A stretch of DNA of 64,000 bases from Flexithrix dorotheae DSM 6795 (GTDB lineage Bacteria > Bacteroidota > Bacteroidia > Cytophagales > Flammeovirgaceae): assembly GCF_000379765.1 (NCBI RefSeq), contig NZ_KB903520.1, forward strand, positions 248,001 through 312,000, given 5' to 3'. The translations under genes were made by a program, and so were the position numbers. The first letter of the stretch is position 1. Each line of letters begins with the position of its first letter. Shown here one piece after another: positions 63,486 through 64,000 of this stretch. The notes under the pieces were generated by a model. It had not been told where the DNA came from and ran no database searches. It saw only the letters and a list, made by a program, of their open reading frames with translations.

Positions 63486-63992
63486 ATGACTATTAGAATA
63501 AGAAGATATATTGCGGCCTTTCTGGACCTTTATTTGCCAGGGTCGATTCTTTTTTTATTCGTGTCATTGGTTGAAAAGTATTTTGAATTTAATCTAAACC
63601 TCGATCTTTTTATTGGCGTTATTTGGAGTGTGGTACTTATGAAGGATATTTTTACCGGTCAAAGTATTTTTAAAAAACTTTTAGGTCTTAAGGTTGTATA
63701 TAAAAAAACTCAACAACCAGTTCAACCATTAATTTCAATATTTAGAAACTTTCTGGCACTACCCCTTTTCCCAATAGAAATTATTGCATTATTGTTTTTT
63801 GGAGTTAGAATAAGTGATAGAATATTTAAAACTGAGGTAGTAGTAGCTGATCGGATGAAGATTGTTTCCATTTACAAAGAGTTGCGTGAATATAAAACAA
63901 CAGCTTACATTAGAGATTATCTTTTAAGTTTCATATTAGCAATTTTAGGAGCTAATATTTATGGGACTTTTTTGGTGATTTTTTTATTCTAG
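63486..63992 (+). CDS. RDD-family membrane protein
   Basis: A 168-residue protein with the RDD signature: 'RRYIAAFLDLYLPGS' in helix 1, 'TGQSIFKKLLGLKVVYK' after helix 2 and 'RISDRIFKTEVVVADR' after helix 3. A fourth hydrophobic segment is at the end. RDD proteins are small multi-pass membrane proteins of transport or unknown function. It is the last gene of the visible three-gene operon; the stop codon lies eight bases before the window edge. Confidence 0.85.
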   Translation: MTIRIRRYIAAFLDLYLPGSILFLFVSLVEKYFEFNLNLDLFIGVIWSVVLMKDIFTGQSIFKKLLGLKVVYKKTQQPVQPLISIFRNFLALPLFPIEIIALLFFGVRISDRIFKTEVVVADRMKIVSIYKELREYKTTAYIRDYLLSFILAILGANIYGTFLVIFLF

Positions 63993-64000
63993 TGCTGTAA

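Larger units (their letters stand above)
50655..64000. mobile_element. Left part of a putative integrated mobile element with defence-like cargo
   Basis: Inferred from the tRNA fragment at its left edge, a phage-type repressor with tandem operators, a primase-helicase fusion, an origin-like iteron region, and several accessory genes (HigA-type antitoxin, two P-loop ATPases, an HNH nuclease). No integrase, relaxase or structural phage gene is seen. The right end is outside the window, so size and class (plasmid-like integrative element or phage satellite) are unknown. Confidence 0.55.

Overview
The window looks like a chromosomal segment of a low-GC Bacteroidota bacterium, most likely a Cytophagia-type marine or soil organism. 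The evidence is AT-rich intergenic DNA, little sign of Shine-Dalgarno sites, many signal-peptide and lipoprotein genes, a type IX secretion Plug protein (DUF5103), a PorE-like OmpA protein, ADGF-type adenosine deaminase, a sulfatase, a Bacteroidota-style Ccm cluster (CcmB, CcmC, CcmD-like, CcmE) and PVC-type cytochrome lipoproteins.

Positions 1-50,650 are core-like. They hold regulators and enzymes (AraC regulator, AHSA1 protein, methyltransferase), outer-membrane barrels, cofactor genes (ribA, mogA), a serine hydrolase, a large TPR-GAF histidine kinase, a DEAD-box helicase, a recX/PorE-like pair and oxidoreductases. They also hold a histidine kinase with an ethylene-receptor-like membrane domain, a sulfatase, tryptophan 2,3-dioxygenase, thyA with the ccm genes behind it, a class III aminotransferase, an amidase, and a two-gene operon of a giant cytochrome c lipoprotein and an FG-GAP lipoprotein. 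The Ccm apparatus fits with the need to attach heme to that cytochrome. A 25-bp motif recurs upstream of five exported-protein genes between 7.2 and 38.5 kb.

At 50,655 the character changes. A 3'-terminal tRNA fragment (T-arm plus acceptor strand) sits just after a terminator. It is followed by a divergent phage-type repressor with palindromic operators, a small basic ORF, a membrane protein, and a primase-helicase fusion with a degraded zinc finger. Next comes an iteron-rich, AT-rich region that looks like a replication origin. I read 50,655-64,000 as the left part of an integrated mobile element whose other end, and any integrase, lie outside the window.

The element carries apparent defence or stability cargo: a HigA-type antitoxin with a non-HigB partner, a lone P-loop ATPase, and a KAP-family ATPase plus HNH nuclease pair bracketed by 62-bp direct repeats (57/62 identical). 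A three-gene unit follows, made of an EF-Tu domain-2-like protein, an unknown protein and an RDD membrane protein. The KAP-HNH cassette is the best candidate here for an undescribed anti-phage system.
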